Source of the DNA: Aaosphaeria pasadenensis | Lineage: Eukaryota; Ascomycota; Dothideomycetes; Pleosporales | Direction of reading: 5' to 3' | Length of the DNA: 64,000 nt | Assembly (NCBI GenBank): GCA_022813625.1 | Contig: JAKLMB010000004.1 | Span: forward strand, 372,001 to 436,000 | Part shown: positions 42,703-53,993 of the stretch, piece by piece | Layout of the letters: the number at the start of each line of letters is the position of its first letter | How positions within the stretch are numbered: the first letter of the stretch is position 1 | Program-made: the position numbers and the translations under genes | The notes under the pieces: generated by a model | Seen by the model: only the letters and a program-made list of their open reading frames with translations | Databases searched by the model: none | Told to the model about the DNA's origin: nothing

Positions 42703-43122
42703 TTATTTCTCAGGGCAGTCGCAAGAACGATCGCAAGCCGTAAACATCCACATTCGATCCGAGAAGGCAGCAGACTTCTCATCCTTCCACTCAATACTGT
42801 CGCCGCGGTTGCATTTTGTGTATTTTTGGCAATCGACTTGTCCTTTATCCCCCATAACAATAAAGGTTCCATTTGCGTTGCAACGCAGCTGACGAGACTT
42901 TTTTATGAAACCCCCAAACCAGGGCTTAGCAGTGACACCTCCTTGCTTGGGGCCATTTTGCGTAATGCCTGTGGTGGCTCTGGTGCCTGCAATGCCTGTG
43001 GTGCCTCTGGTGCTTGCAATGTCAGGGACGGGTGCGGCAGGTTGCATTTTGGAAGTATCAATGACCGCGGCGAAAGTCGTGGTCGCGGAAAGGGCGAGGA
43101 GGATAGTCTGGAGGAATTGCAT
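42703..43122 (-). CDS. Small secreted six-cysteine protein, paralogue 3
   Basis: Single-exon gene, 139 residues. The signal peptide MQFLQTILLALSATTTFAA closely matches paralogue 2. Residues about 37-56 contain an internal near-repeat (STRGTTGIAG / GTRATTGI). The Cys domain reads C-x16-C-x5-C-x25-C-x3-C-x-C, ending CDCPEK, the same frame as the other two copies. The start codons of copies 2 and 3 are 1384 bp apart. TATA box (43301-43306), leader block (CTGTAAAGAATGTGG, about 43210-43224) and upstream element (43417-43430) are all present in the same order. No known family is recognised; the combined evidence supports a diversifying secreted-protein family. Confidence 0.8.
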   Translation of the reverse strand: MQFLQTILLALSATTTFAAVIDTSKMQPAAPVPDIASTRGTTGIAGTRATTGITQNGPKQGGVTAKPWFGGFIKKSRQLRCNANGTFIVMGDKGQVDCQKYTKCNRGDSIEWKDEKSAAFSDRMWMFTACDRSCDCPEK

Positions 43123-43300
43123 GGTGGATTTAGAGTAGATATTTGTTTAAGTGATTTACTTGGAGATTTGTGTAGCGTTTTCTTGTAAAAGAGCGTTTGT
43201 AATATTTGTTCTGTAAAGAATGTGGTTGTCGTAAAGACTGTTGTAAAGACTGAATGATGGTGAGTGTGGTGGTGTTCTAGCAAGTGGGCTCCAAACAGCT

Positions 43301-43306
43301 TTTATA
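43301..43306 (-). promoter_or_regulatory. TATA box of secreted paralogue 3
   Basis: Minus strand TATAAA, about 179 bp upstream of the ATG. Confidence 0.6.
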
Positions 43307-43416
43307 CACGCATCCTAAAAGGACACTTTTACACGATCGAACGGCCTGCTATGGAACTTGACTCGTCTGTGGTGTTGGGGATACGCATCACTGAAGGAGT
43401 AGTTTGATGCATTCCC

Positions 43417-43430
43417 GCCCGAGTAGATCT
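43417..43430 (-). promoter_or_regulatory. Shared upstream element, paralogue 3
   Basis: GCCCGAGTAGATCT, a single-copy variant of the 14-mer that is duplicated in paralogues 1 and 2, about 295 bp upstream of the ATG. It is preceded by AGTAGTTTGATGC, which matches AGTAGTTTAGATGC before the element of paralogue 2. Confidence 0.5.
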
Positions 43431-46158
43431 CCTTTTTCTCCAAAACATTAGGGCCATAGATCTTGTACGATTTGATCGCATATTGCTGCGCTAATCGATC
43501 TTTGTTAAAATGAGGGTACAGTCGGAACATAGTGAGAAAAGATCTCTAGAAATCTCCGTAAACTCGTACTCTGGCATGCCGATCATTACTGTACGTGGAC
43601 AAGATAGATGGACAACAAAGGACACTTGTCTCGGATAAAACATCAGGTACCGTGTTTAACCTCAAGATCTTCTAGGTGCATGATATAGGTAGGATGTTCT
43701 CCTTGACATCTTGTCCGTAGCATCTTCACTCGGTGATTTGACCTGCTCGAGCCAGCACCGCCTGCGTATCGATGCCGACGAGACTCATAGGTAGGGAACA
43801 TCAACGTCGGGGCCGTGGTGTCGCTAGTCCCAGTGATCTAAATGTGAGCATTATCCAAGATGTTCCGTCGATGTCATACGCCATGATTAGATAGTGGTTG
43901 GTGAATAAAGTAGGATTGGCGTTGCGAGTGTTAGCAGTGACGCATTTCTCATTATGCCGTGAAAACCTCATCGCATACGAGGTCAGTCGCAAGTCGGCAT
44001 GTAAGGCGGCTTTTCAAATTTTAAAAGGAGTAAGATGCTAGGTATGATGTTGGGATTGACGCTTTTGGTGTGATAACCTGAAGTCGGGCGAGATCTTGTG
44101 TCCTATGCCTGTTGAATCAGATCCCATAAGTATCTTCAAAGTTTACAACTTAAATAAGACAATACACGGAAGAGAATACCTTCCACTTGCTAAATCTTAT
44201 ACGCAAAAGTCGTACCCAAATAACTGCCCCCAAAAGTCTGTACCTATGAAGAGCTATTCACTACGCGCCATCGGCCGCACTCAGCCCGCTCCTCTTCTCT
44301 TCTCGTTCATTCCAGTCTTCTAGATTACCTTGTTCACCCTAGTGATGACGAAAAATTTCGTGTGCTTTATCTCATTATCATGGAGAACCTGTGTCGGCGC
44401 TGGTGTGCGTGGTCCTCTGCGTTCCGCTTGAGAAATAGATGATGGCATATCTTACCATCAACCTCACATTTGCAAATGCTAGCCGGACTGGATTGAGTGA
44501 TGAAGCAGGACTTACAGTTTGTACACACATCACGTCAAGCACACCAAGAGCACATTATTTCTGAGACCCCTCCTGTACCCAAGCAGACGGTGTCGATCTA
44601 GAATCTTTCATTGGATGGCGTAAATGCACAACCGACCTGACATTTCCCCCACCTGAATGCACTATATTCGCCAAAGAGAAGGTGGTACGAGATTAAGTAG
44701 ACTGTACATACATATATAGTGTAGCGAGGCCGTTCCCAAAGGCGGAAGACGAGATGCCACAACTCGGCGGTGACTAAATACATGGAGAGGCATGCTCGGA
44801 TTGAACGGCAGGCCCTTTTTAAGATGCTGTTATAGAGGCGTGGAGATGCTCACCTACTTCATTACTTACTTGAAGCCATGCCGAGTGAACACAATGTGTT
44901 CGATGCTATGAACTTGGTATATCTAGGCGGTCGATCGCCCTGTAGTATAGTTGTTTAAAATGTTCAAATATGCATAGCGAACGAAGAAACGCTATATGCC
45001 GCCCAGCAATACCTGGTAGCACAAGGGTCATTAAAGTCTCTACACGAATGACAAATAGTATGGAGGATGGTTTAGCCAATATCTGTGAATGATCGTTGGT
45101 AGTGTAGCAAGTCGGTCGATCTGGGTTTCTTTTGGAGCCGTGTGAAGGACGAACGGCTGATGTGTTGTGTAACGACATCACAACTTCCAACTCCCCTCTT
45201 TCCCAAACCGGGGTGTATGTGAGTTGTATCCATGATGTTGTAGGCTGCACTTTATTCGATGCTTTCTCGATGATCTTCTGGCGGGAAATAGCGGCCGCTC
45301 TTTTTGGGTGCTTGTTTGAGTGTGAGGATGGTGGGGAATGGCCTCTTTCGCCTTCAACCATGTATCATAATTACTATGGAACGTAATGAAGTTAAAAAGA
45401 AGGTCAGGCATATGTCCCTATCCCGACAAAACGTGAACGGCGTGAGAATGGTAGAACGATCATACACTTGTTGTGCCGTATCGCGGCAATGTCCTGTCAG
45501 CCAGCACATAGATGCGCACCCGAGATTGAAAGTACATTGGCGCGCTCTCACCAACCATAATATCTGAGAGAGAAGGCTGGACGTTTTGGCCCCATGAAGT
45601 ACATTGCTCCGGCCGTTCCCGCAAGTACGTACACGTTGTACGACATGTAACAGTATCCAAACATAAACCTTTCTCTACCCCCACAATATTCTGCATAGAT
45701 CATAAACGTTCGTAGTGTAGACCCCTTTTCAGCCTCGACCCCTCTCAGCATTCCGAAACGTTAATACACATCCAAAATCAAATCTGTCATCCTCCTAAGA
45801 ACTATCCGTCTTTAGCGAAGTGCGCCGTTCGGGCATCGGAGAATATTTTTCTAGCTTTGGCTTTGAAGGATTTGTAGTTCCTGCGTCTTGCGAACGCCGT
45901 TGCCGTCACAGTGACTTTGTGGATGCTTCCTATACCGACGCCAAATCTCACCAGATTCTCCACCATCCTAACCTCTCCCTAAGATCCGGCGAGGCTGGTG
46001 CATATTATGCATGTTATATTTTCTCACAAAAAGATGGCAGAGACAGGCAATTGATTCGACAGGCTACACAAACCCCTCCTACAACGCAACGCTTGGTCCC
46101 CTGTAAGCAGATGTCTTGACATGTACCCGGTCCTGTGTGGTAGCCCCTAGGGGCCGTC

Positions 46159-46287
46159 TTAGTCCCCGTAGTGCAGCCCCATCCGCACCGCCTTGTAGAT
46201 CTCCCTTTGCTCCATTCGCTGCGGCGTTGCGGGTCCTATGATACGGGGCGTGCCTGACCACGGAATGGCGCTTGATCTGCGAACCGT
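46159..46287 (-). pseudogene. Orphan terminal-exon-like fragment
   Basis: On the minus strand, a CTAAC branch-like site and a CTGTCAG acceptor precede a 42-codon frame that ends in TAA. Its codons are strongly GC-biased (GAG ATC TAC AAG GCG GTG CGG and so on), unlike surrounding DNA, and the peptide (with PWSGTPRIIGP and REIYKAVRMGLHYGD) looks like real protein. I could not find a matching donor or upstream exon in the next ~150 bp. It may be the 3' remnant of a lost gene or the last exon of a gene whose other exons I failed to see. I do not recognise the family. Confidence 0.25.
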
Positions 46288-47123
46288 CTGACAGATGAAG
46301 ATGTGCTAACAGAACGTTAGATTCTTCTAGTTCTTAAAGCATGCATCAGGCGGATAGTGAAATGGAAGACGAGGAAGGAGAGGCAACGAGAATATGTGCA
46401 ATGAAAAGCGCGGAATGTGCCTTGCGTGCTAGGTCTTTCTTGGGTGCTGGTTGGCAATGGTAAAGATAGCACGGAGCAAACAGCCGGCATCCCAGAACGA
46501 TGGCGATTCAACTTTATGGCAGTGCATCCATCCATCTCGCCATTCGTTTTACAAGACATGGATGTCGTACACATGCACGCACCTACGCCTACTTGGGAGT
46601 CTGGGCCTTTATCCTAACGCAAAAGGACACTGCCCGAGCCTCGAAAGCAACCCTCCATCTCCCAATCTTCAACACAGTCAGCCCCAAGGTTGGCGGACAT
46701 GGTAACTTGATTTACGAAACGTCGGGTGCACGTTGTACACGACAAGGGCTGCCCACACTCCCTTTCCCTTGCTTGTGGTGCTCCGACCAGATGGAATAGA
46801 TGAAATTCGGCGAATCAGCCCCCGCGCAACCGCAGTGTATGTCATTTAAATTGAGAATACCACGCCAGATACTCGCTCGTGCATGTCTTAGCGACGTATG
46901 TGCAGGGAACCGCAGACTCTATGTTTGAGAAATAACGAAGGAGTTTCCCTCTTTGGACCATTCATTACGTCTTTCTGCTGTGATACCTTTACAAGTGGGA
47001 GGTGTCTTGCTTGTTTAATTGCCTCCGATTGCACACATATATATCGACTGCATTCTGTCTAGGCTTCGTAGCCGGCATCTTGACAAATTCATCGATTCTC
47101 TCTACCACCTTCAATCTCCCATC

Positions 47124-48290
47124 ATGGCTGGCCACGGGACTTATCCATTGAATGTCGAATTGAGCCAAAGATATCTGGATGAGGACAATGGCGCCCCGCT
47201 TCTGGCAACATGCATCACATTCTTTACAATTGAAAGCATATTCATTGCCTTTCTCTATGTATCTCGTTACCTTAGCAAGGACCAGAAGGCCAATATGTGG
47301 ATGACCCTTCTCATGACGGCTGGATTCATATCATGTTGTGGCAAGATCACATTGGGAATCCGTGAGTTGACCAACTCTACATGGAATCGATGTATCTGAA
47401 CTGACATGTCCACAGTAGCCGTTGAAATCGGCGGCGCAGGTCGTCATATGGCCTACTTACATCGGAGCCACCCAGAGCAAATCTCCAACCTGCTCAAGAT
47501 CCAAACTGCACTGCAGATTGTGTGCCCACTCACGACTTCACTCACAAAACTCGGCATCCTCAGTCTCCTACACCAGATTCTCGGCCGCACTTCCCAACGA
47601 ACAAGCCTTATAATCAAGATAACTTTCGGTCTCAGCCTTGCCATCGCTATCGTCCAAGTCATAATCCCGTTCGCGAACTGCAAGCCCTTCTCCAAGACCT
47701 GGACCCCCATGGGGTCGGGAGAGTGCCTTGTATCAGGCCTAGACCTATGGCGATATCTCTCGATTCCCAATGTCGTAACAACAATAATCATGATCTGCAT
47801 TCCCTTGCCTGTACTCTACAAGCTGAAGGTCAACCTCCCAACGAAGCTGGGGCTTGGTCTCGTTTTCGCCGTCTGCATCGTCGGCGTCGTCGCTGCTATC
47901 ATGCGTTTCCACTCCTTTCTCCAGGTCAAGAACTTCAATGACATCTCCTACGAAATCATTGCTCCCCTGTGCTGGACCGTGGCCGAATCCGGAATCTATC
48001 TCATGGCAGGTGTGCTCCCTACACTGCGACCCCTTGCACGGAAGGTCTTTCGCGACACCAGGTTCGAGAGGCTACTCAGTCGCAGTTTCGGAAGGACAAC
48101 TGGTAGCTGGGGGAACAGGAGGGCGAGTCGTTTCGTTGGGAAGCCGTTGCCTGGTTCGCCGCCTGTGGGTACTGATGACATGACCACGACGAGCGAATTG
48201 GAATGTGGGAAGTTTTCAGATGGGAGGTTAAGTGATGATGGAAGTGAGCATGGGTATGAGAATAGGGTGAGGCCTATGGGGAAGATCTGA
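47124..48290 (+). CDS. Fungal rhodopsin-domain (PTH11-like) seven-TM protein
   Basis: Exons 47124-47361 and 47416-48290 with a 54-bp intron (GTGAGT donor, CCACAG acceptor, phase 1) give 370 residues. About seven hydrophobic segments span residues ~25-290. Typical features of the fungal rhodopsin-domain family are the TKLGILSLLHQILG segment (compare KLSILFLYRRIF in relatives), a Cys pair in the extracellular loop (ANCKPFSKTW...GECL) and a hydrophilic, Ser/Gly/Asp-rich cytoplasmic tail. There is no N-terminal CFEM domain. Some relatives are cell-surface sensors (PTH11); others sit in secondary-metabolite clusters with unclear roles. The start at ATGGCTGGC (47124) is preferred over an upstream near-cognate frame because the family begins with a short extracellular N-terminus. 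It converges with the permease, leaving 170 bp. Confidence 0.82.
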
Positions 48291-48460
48291 TTGCTAGCTC
48301 GTGAGTGATGCAAGAGTATGTTGGAGGGTGACTTTTGGATATGGATATTCTGCCCGCCCGTTAGCCCTGGGAAGTGGTTTTTTGTTTAATGTTTATTAGC
48401 AATATATACAGCGATAGAAATAATATATTCAAACACATCCAATTATCCTTGTCTCCCTTT

Positions 48461-50211
48461 CTATTCGTTGACCTGTCCTTGAACTTTGGACACCACAGTG
48501 CCAGCGACCAGGAGTCCCGCGAGCACGCCACTTTGCACTGGAGCAAACATGGCAGAGCGAATGATTACCAGAAGCCCCACGATCACGAAGACGAATGGTA
48601 GTACGATGGTCGGTCGGTATGGTCTTTGCAAATGAGGTTCCCGGCGACGGAGAATTAACAGGCCTATTACAGTGCTGACGTAGAACACCCATTCGGCCAT
48701 ACCGACAAAGGTGAGAAGGGCGCGAAAGCTGCCTGTTAGTATGTAGATGATTGTTACTACGAAAGCTAGGATATTTGCGTATCTTCATATTGGTCAGTCC
48801 GTGGGTTGTATGTATTACGGGGCGGGCGACAGAAAATCTTACATAGGAGCGTCACACGTGGCAGTTGGTATATCCTCATCTGTAGATGACGATTGTAGCA
48901 ATGGTTCATTGACGGTGCGCGAAGATGGCGCTGCAGACTTGTTTCGTAAAGTCGGGAGACCTCGCCTGCTCAGAAATCCGGGGAGATAATGTCGCTGGGA
49001 AGCGGCCACCGTGAGCCGCCCGACAGCGAATACGTTGCTGGTGATTGACCCAGCGCAGGACGAGGCAACTAGTAAAGTAATTAGAATCCCTGCAGGGCGG
49101 CCCAGTAGAGCACTGGCAGCTGCGACCGCCACCGCATTGCTGGAACTCATCATGTCCCACGGGAGGAGGATATAGTATGCAATGTTCACAAGCTCGAATG
49201 AGCTGAGGACGACAATCATGGCAGCTTTGATAGCCTTGGGAAGGGTCTTTCCTGGGTTCTTGATTTCGCTTGCTACTACGTTCGCCTTTTATGCATGTTA
49301 GCGTTGGGATAATTCCATAGTGAAAGCTGTTCTATAGAACCCATACTGTCCAGTTAGCTTCAACTTACGTTATCCCAGCCATCGAAGGCCCATAGTCCTG
49401 CGTAGATAGCCGCACAGTAATGCCCATACCGATCCCATGCACTGATGGCATTCCAGTCTATAGTGTGGCCCTCTGCGATGCTTGGTCTCGTTGAGAACCA
49501 GTTCCTGGAGTACCAATCCTGCCCTCCGCCCAACGATGAGTTGGGATTTACGAAGTGGGCAATGATCGCAATGATTCCACCAATGACGATCAACGCTACT
49601 GTCAGAATCTTGACAGCAGTGAACCCCTCACTAAGTTTTAGAGTTATCTTAGTATTGATAGAGTTAATGAGCACCATGGACGTAAAGGCTAATACAGCGA
49701 TAGCTTTTAGTACCCAGGTAGATAAGTCTTCGTTGGAACTCACGGAGCCAATAGACTCGGCAATAACGATGCTCTGAATGGCCATTGATGAAGGCTTGAC
49801 TGCCATGATATAGATCCAAGCCATCAAAAACGCCATCGTATCCCCAAATACATGTCGAAGGTACTCCTGCATTCCTCCGTTTCGGGGGAGTGCTGCTCCT
49901 AACTCTGCGAAGGACGCTGCTCCAGCCCAAGAGAGCAGACCACCGAGTACCCAAACGAGCAATGCTGCCCCTGGAGAAGGCACATTGCTGTCGACCTGAG
50001 CTGGAGACGCAAAGATACCAGAGCCAATCTGAATGCTTACAAGGACGGCAAAGGCGTGGCGAGTTGAAAGTTGCGGCGTTTGCCGATGGACTTTTGCGGC
50101 AGGAGTTGATTGACGCGACAGGAGAGGTTCTGTTTCCGAAGTGCCTGGTTTGCTCGTCTCCTGCTCTTCACTGATGTTTCCCTCAGGTCTGTCATCTTGA
50201 GTGATGTCCAT
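48461..50211 (-). CDS. APC-superfamily amino acid permease (LAT/Mup1-like)
   Basis: Exons 50211-49369, 49285-48843 and 48782-48461 (introns of 83 and 60 bp) give 535 residues. After a ~45-residue hydrophilic N-terminus, TM1 carries the APC motif IQIGSGIFASP (61-70), followed by the SWAGAASFAELGAALPRNGGMQEYLRH block typical of LAT-type exchangers and yeast Mup1. FDGWDN at the first exon end continues as ANVVASEIKNPGKTLPKAI, a diagnostic LAT segment; the second junction restores an APIYA-like motif. Twelve membrane segments are expected. The C-terminus ends with QRPYRP-containing loop and two more hydrophobic helices. The likely substrate is neutral amino acids or methionine, an inference from family resemblance. 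It diverges from the PP2A scaffold gene across an 818-bp spacer. Confidence 0.88.
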
Positions 50212-51029
50212 ATCTGAAGGAGTAGCCTAATGCTCCTGATAACGGGATAAGGTTTTCTCCTTATCGATGTGTGCGTACCAAAATTAACAACCAAGTATAC
50301 AATGCGTAATTCTTCCTCTTGGTGAAATGAAGAAAGTGTTCCTGATTCCGTCTATGAATCTATGGTCAGTTGCCTTGTTCTCAATCCAGGTAGTTACTGG
50401 GTCCAATGGCACAGGGCGGGGTATGATGTCAAGATTCTCAGGACGCTCAATGCTCGAGTCAATAAGAGATGTGTCGCTCTAAGTTATATAGTGAGTTCAT
50501 CAAGCCAAAAGGAGAGATCCTGACAGGAGTTGATACCCATGCGAACGGAACACCAATCCACCTGGTGAACGCAAGTTTGAGATTGCCTCACTCCGATGGT
50601 TGTGGCGGCGCTAGTCACGCCAAGTCTTAAATCGAACATCACCAGCAGCAGCCCACCACGACCGACGATAGAACCAACAAAACACCCCATACGCAGACCC
50701 CTCACCTCATTTCCAAACACCACGAACCTGGGGCCACTGGCTTTCGCACTCTGATCTCCTTCGCCAGTAACCCCCACATACCCCCTATCCTGCCTCTCCC
50801 AACCCGACAACCCACCTTGGCCACTCCTACTCCACCAGGTACGTCAATCGCCTTGTCGAACCGCGCTTGAACCTTCGACGATATCTTGCTCCATGACTAA
50901 CTTTGCTGCAGTGATTCTATCGCATAAAACTCGAATCCCACATTGTAATCGACCTTTCCTTCCCTGACCCACTCGAGGACGTGACCGCCTCTGCCACCTT
51001 CGCTCGTGCCCGACACCAGACCAGATACC
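50212..51029. promoter_or_regulatory. Divergent intergenic region, permease / PP2A scaffold
   Basis: An 818-bp spacer that must contain both promoters. The right half (about 50640-51020) is C/T-rich and likely includes the leader of the PP2A gene. A GTACGT at 50839 with a TTTGCTGCAG at about 50902-50911 could bound a 5'-UTR intron. No separate gene is supported. Confidence 0.45.
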
Positions 51030-53251
51030 ATGGAGTCAAACCAGAACGACGAGCTCTACCCTATTGCCGTCCTCATTGACGAGCTGAAACATGATGATGT
51101 ATTGCTCCGATTGAATGCCATTCATCGTCTTAACACTATTGCTCTGGCGCTAGGCGCCGAAAGGACGCGGGAGGAGCTGATACCATTTCTGGATGGTAAG
51201 GATGATTCGCTCTACAAGTTCCATGCGTCGGAGTATGCTGACAAACATGTCTAGAGTCTGTTGAGGACGAGGATGAGGTGCTCACCGCATTGAGCGAGGA
51301 GTTGGGCAATTTTGTGGAGTTTGTTGGCGGGCCTGAGTATGGCCATGTCCTACTCTCACCTTTGGAGAATCTTGCAGCGATCGAGGAACCCCTTGTGCGC
51401 GAGAAGGTAGGCCCCGAATGCTTGTTCATCACGCGAATTATGCTCTAACATTCACAAGGCTGTTGAATCCCTGAACAAAATCTGCGAGCAGCTGTCACAG
51501 ACACAGGTTGAGGAGTCATTCATCCCTCTTGTGCTTCGTCTCTCAAAAGCCGATTGGTTCACCTCAAAAATCTCCGCGACCGGTCTCTACAACGTTCCAT
51601 ACACTCGCGCTACTCCCCCATCGCAAGAACTGCTCCGACAGCAGTATGGCGCACTTGTTCATGACGAAACACCCATGGTCAGGAGACAGGCAGCAAACAA
51701 TTTGGCGAAGTTCATCAAGACTATGCCGCCTACCATTGTAATTGAGGAGATGATTCCACTTTTCCAACATTTGGCGTCGGACGACCAGGACAGCGTGAGG
51801 TTGCTCACTGTGGAGATTCTCATCGCTATCGCGGAGGCGGTACCAAAAGAGCAGCAGTCGAGCCATGGTGTCTTACTCACTTCTTTGCGAAGTTTGTTCG
51901 AGGACAAGAGCTGGAGGGTTAGGTATATGGTAGCAGATCGCTTTGAGAAGGTCAGTTTGGTGGATTCTGGCTGAGACAAGAGTTCAGGCTAACGGAATCC
52001 AGATTGCGAAAGCCGTTGACGAAGAGGTCGTAACCCGAGACCTAGTGCCTGCATTCGTGAAGCTCCTCAAAGACACTGAGGCAGAAGTGCGGAGTGCGAT
52101 TGCGGGGCAAATTCCAGGTAAAGCTCAGAGCTCCCCATGGTCTTGGCATACGGCTAATGAATGTACCCTGTAGGTTTCTGCACTCTGCTTGAGAGGGAGA
52201 CCCTCCTTCATGAGGTTATGCCTAGCATAGAAGAGCTTGTATCGGATCAGTCCCAGCATGTTCGTGCAGCTCTAGGCACACAAATCAGTGGCCTAGCGCC
52301 AATCCTCGGAAAGGACGAGTAAGCCATCACCAAGCACGTGCCTGTGCGCAAAGGCTAATGCGGAATAGGACTATTTCACATCTCCTTCCAATGTTCCTTC
52401 AAATGCTGAAGGATGAGTTCCCCGACGTCAGACTCAATATCATTTCCAAGTTGGAGTCCGTCAATAACGGTAAGTCCGCGGTGACATTGAGCTTGGCTTG
52501 ATCCAGCTAACAGGGGACAGTTATCGGCATCGAGCTTCTCTCTCAGTCACTCCTTCCCGCCATCGTCCAGCTGGCAGAAGACAAACAGTGGCGAGTCCGA
52601 CTTGCGATCATTGAATACGTCCCTCTTCTTGCCTCTCAATTGGGTGTCAAGTTCTTTGACGAGAAGCTTAGCAGCTTGTGTATGAGCTGGTTGGGTGACA
52701 CCGTCTTCTCCATCCGTGAAGCATCCACTCAAAACTTGAAGAAGCTTACGGAAGTTTTCGGTGTCGAGTGGGCCAACGAGGCTATTGTGCCCAAGGTCAT
52801 GGCCATGGGCCAGCATCCCAACTACCTCTATCGCATGACAACATGCTTCGCTGTTTCTGTAAGTGCTTTGCGATCTTCAATACTCTTCAATACCGATAAA
52901 CATGCTGACGTCGAGTAGACCCTCGCACCTGCTCTCAGCCTTGACGTCATTGAGACTTCCATTCTCCCAATGATGGACAAGCTCGTCAACGATGACATCC
53001 CCAACATCCGATTCAACGTCGCCAAATCCTACGCCGTCCTCATCGACACTCTCAAGCAGTTGCCCGAAGAGGGCACCGTCCTCGCTCTTCAGAAGGCCGG
53101 AACACCTGGTCAGGGTTGCCCGAAGGGCCAGGAGCTCATCACCAAGAGCATCCTACCGAACCTCGAGAAGTTGCAGCAGGACGACGATGTGGATGTGCGG
53201 TATTTCGCCACAACGGCGGCGCAGGGTTTTACGGATGCCATGCAGTCCTAG
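51030..53251 (+). CDS. TPD3: Protein phosphatase 2A scaffold (A/PR65) subunit
   Basis: HEAT-repeat scaffold that holds the PP2A catalytic subunit and the B-type regulators. Eight exons: 51030-51195, 51255-51406, 51459-51950, 52003-52117, 52174-52318, 52369-52469, 52521-52858 and 52919-53251. All seven introns are 50-60 bp, with GTAAG/GTAGGC/GTCAGT/GTAAAG donors, and every junction keeps frame. The product is 613 residues with about 15 HEAT repeats. Landmarks are YPIAVLIDELKHDDVLLRLNAI, DWFTSKISATGLY, ETPMVRRQAANNLAKF, DQDSVRLLTVE, DKSWRVRYMVADRFEKIA, DKQWRVRLAIIEY and HPNYLYRMTTCFA. A Gly/Gln/Lys insertion (GTPGQGCPKGQ) precedes the last repeat. The dense short introns contrast with the single-exon genes nearby. 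Identification is firm. Confidence 0.95.
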
Positions 53252-53993
53252 AGAAGACAGGCTTGTATGATTTGAAAAGCGACGACACGGTGCATGAAAG
53301 ACGAGGTTACGACAAGTATCCGCCTGGCAGTTAATGGACCTGGCTTTGATAGAGTGAGAGCCTCGGCTTGGGGGGATCGAGCATTGCGACGAAACGGAAT
53401 GCAAAGCTGGAGAGTGAGCAGGAGTAGTTTGGGCATGTCATAGAAACATATTGTCCCCCCCCCCTGCCTTCCTTCGGCCTTCGTGCGTTTTGATTTGCCT
53501 TTTTAGTTTCTCTCTTCCTTGCTGCTTTGGCATTCTCATAACTAAACCAGTTGGTGTACGAGAGGGATGGGAGGAGGGAAGGGGGGAACCGCCTGCCAGG
53601 GTGAGTTCGCGCGCGTGCGTGCGTGCGTGTGTGCAAATGAATGGAAAACCAAACAAAGACTACCCCCTGTTTAGAATTCATAACGACTGCTTTTCTTATT
53701 GTATTCACCACGATCGTCTACATCTTCATCTCCCTCACGTTCACTGAAATGTGGTGTCTTAAGTTCATATTGTGTTCATAAATTCCTATATTGTGTGTAT
53801 CCCATCATACCAAAGGTCTATCCTCATGATATCAAGTAGCAGCAGCATCTAGTCACTTTGTACCGCCCAAAAAAACATGTGGGGCTATGTATGCACCATG
53901 TACGCGCAAACGAAGTTGCCTATGCATGTATTTCTCTGCGCAAGCTCGTCATCACATCTTCGAAGACGTCTTGGTGGTGCCCTCCGAGGCTAG
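53252..53993. other. Convergent 3' spacer, TPD3 / glutaredoxin
   Basis: 742 bp between converging genes, holding both 3' UTRs. Contains a CG/CGTG-rich simple run at about 53606-53634 and a TTGTGTTCATA/TATTGTGTGTAT AT-rich tract near 53760-53800. No gene seen. Confidence 0.5.

Larger units (their letters stand above)
43123..47123. other. Gene-poor region between the secreted trio and the rhodopsin-domain gene
   Basis: About 4 kb. The first ~450 bp are the promoter of paralogue 3. Beyond that I can support no intact gene. A fourth copy would be expected near 44.5 kb by spacing, but no signal peptide or Cys frame is seen there. A coding-like fragment lies at 46159-46287 (separate entry). Confidence 0.5.

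Noticed and set aside
44906..45361. 151-codon minus-strand frame, checked as a possible fourth secreted paralogue
   Set aside because: No signal peptide, no six-Cys frame, and no TATA or GTCCGAGCAGATCT element at the expected spacing.
51936..51979. Possible readthrough of TPD3 intron after RFEK
   Set aside because: The donor is the less common GTCAGT, but splicing to 52003 restores the conserved FEKIAKAVDEE sequence, so it is a normal intron.
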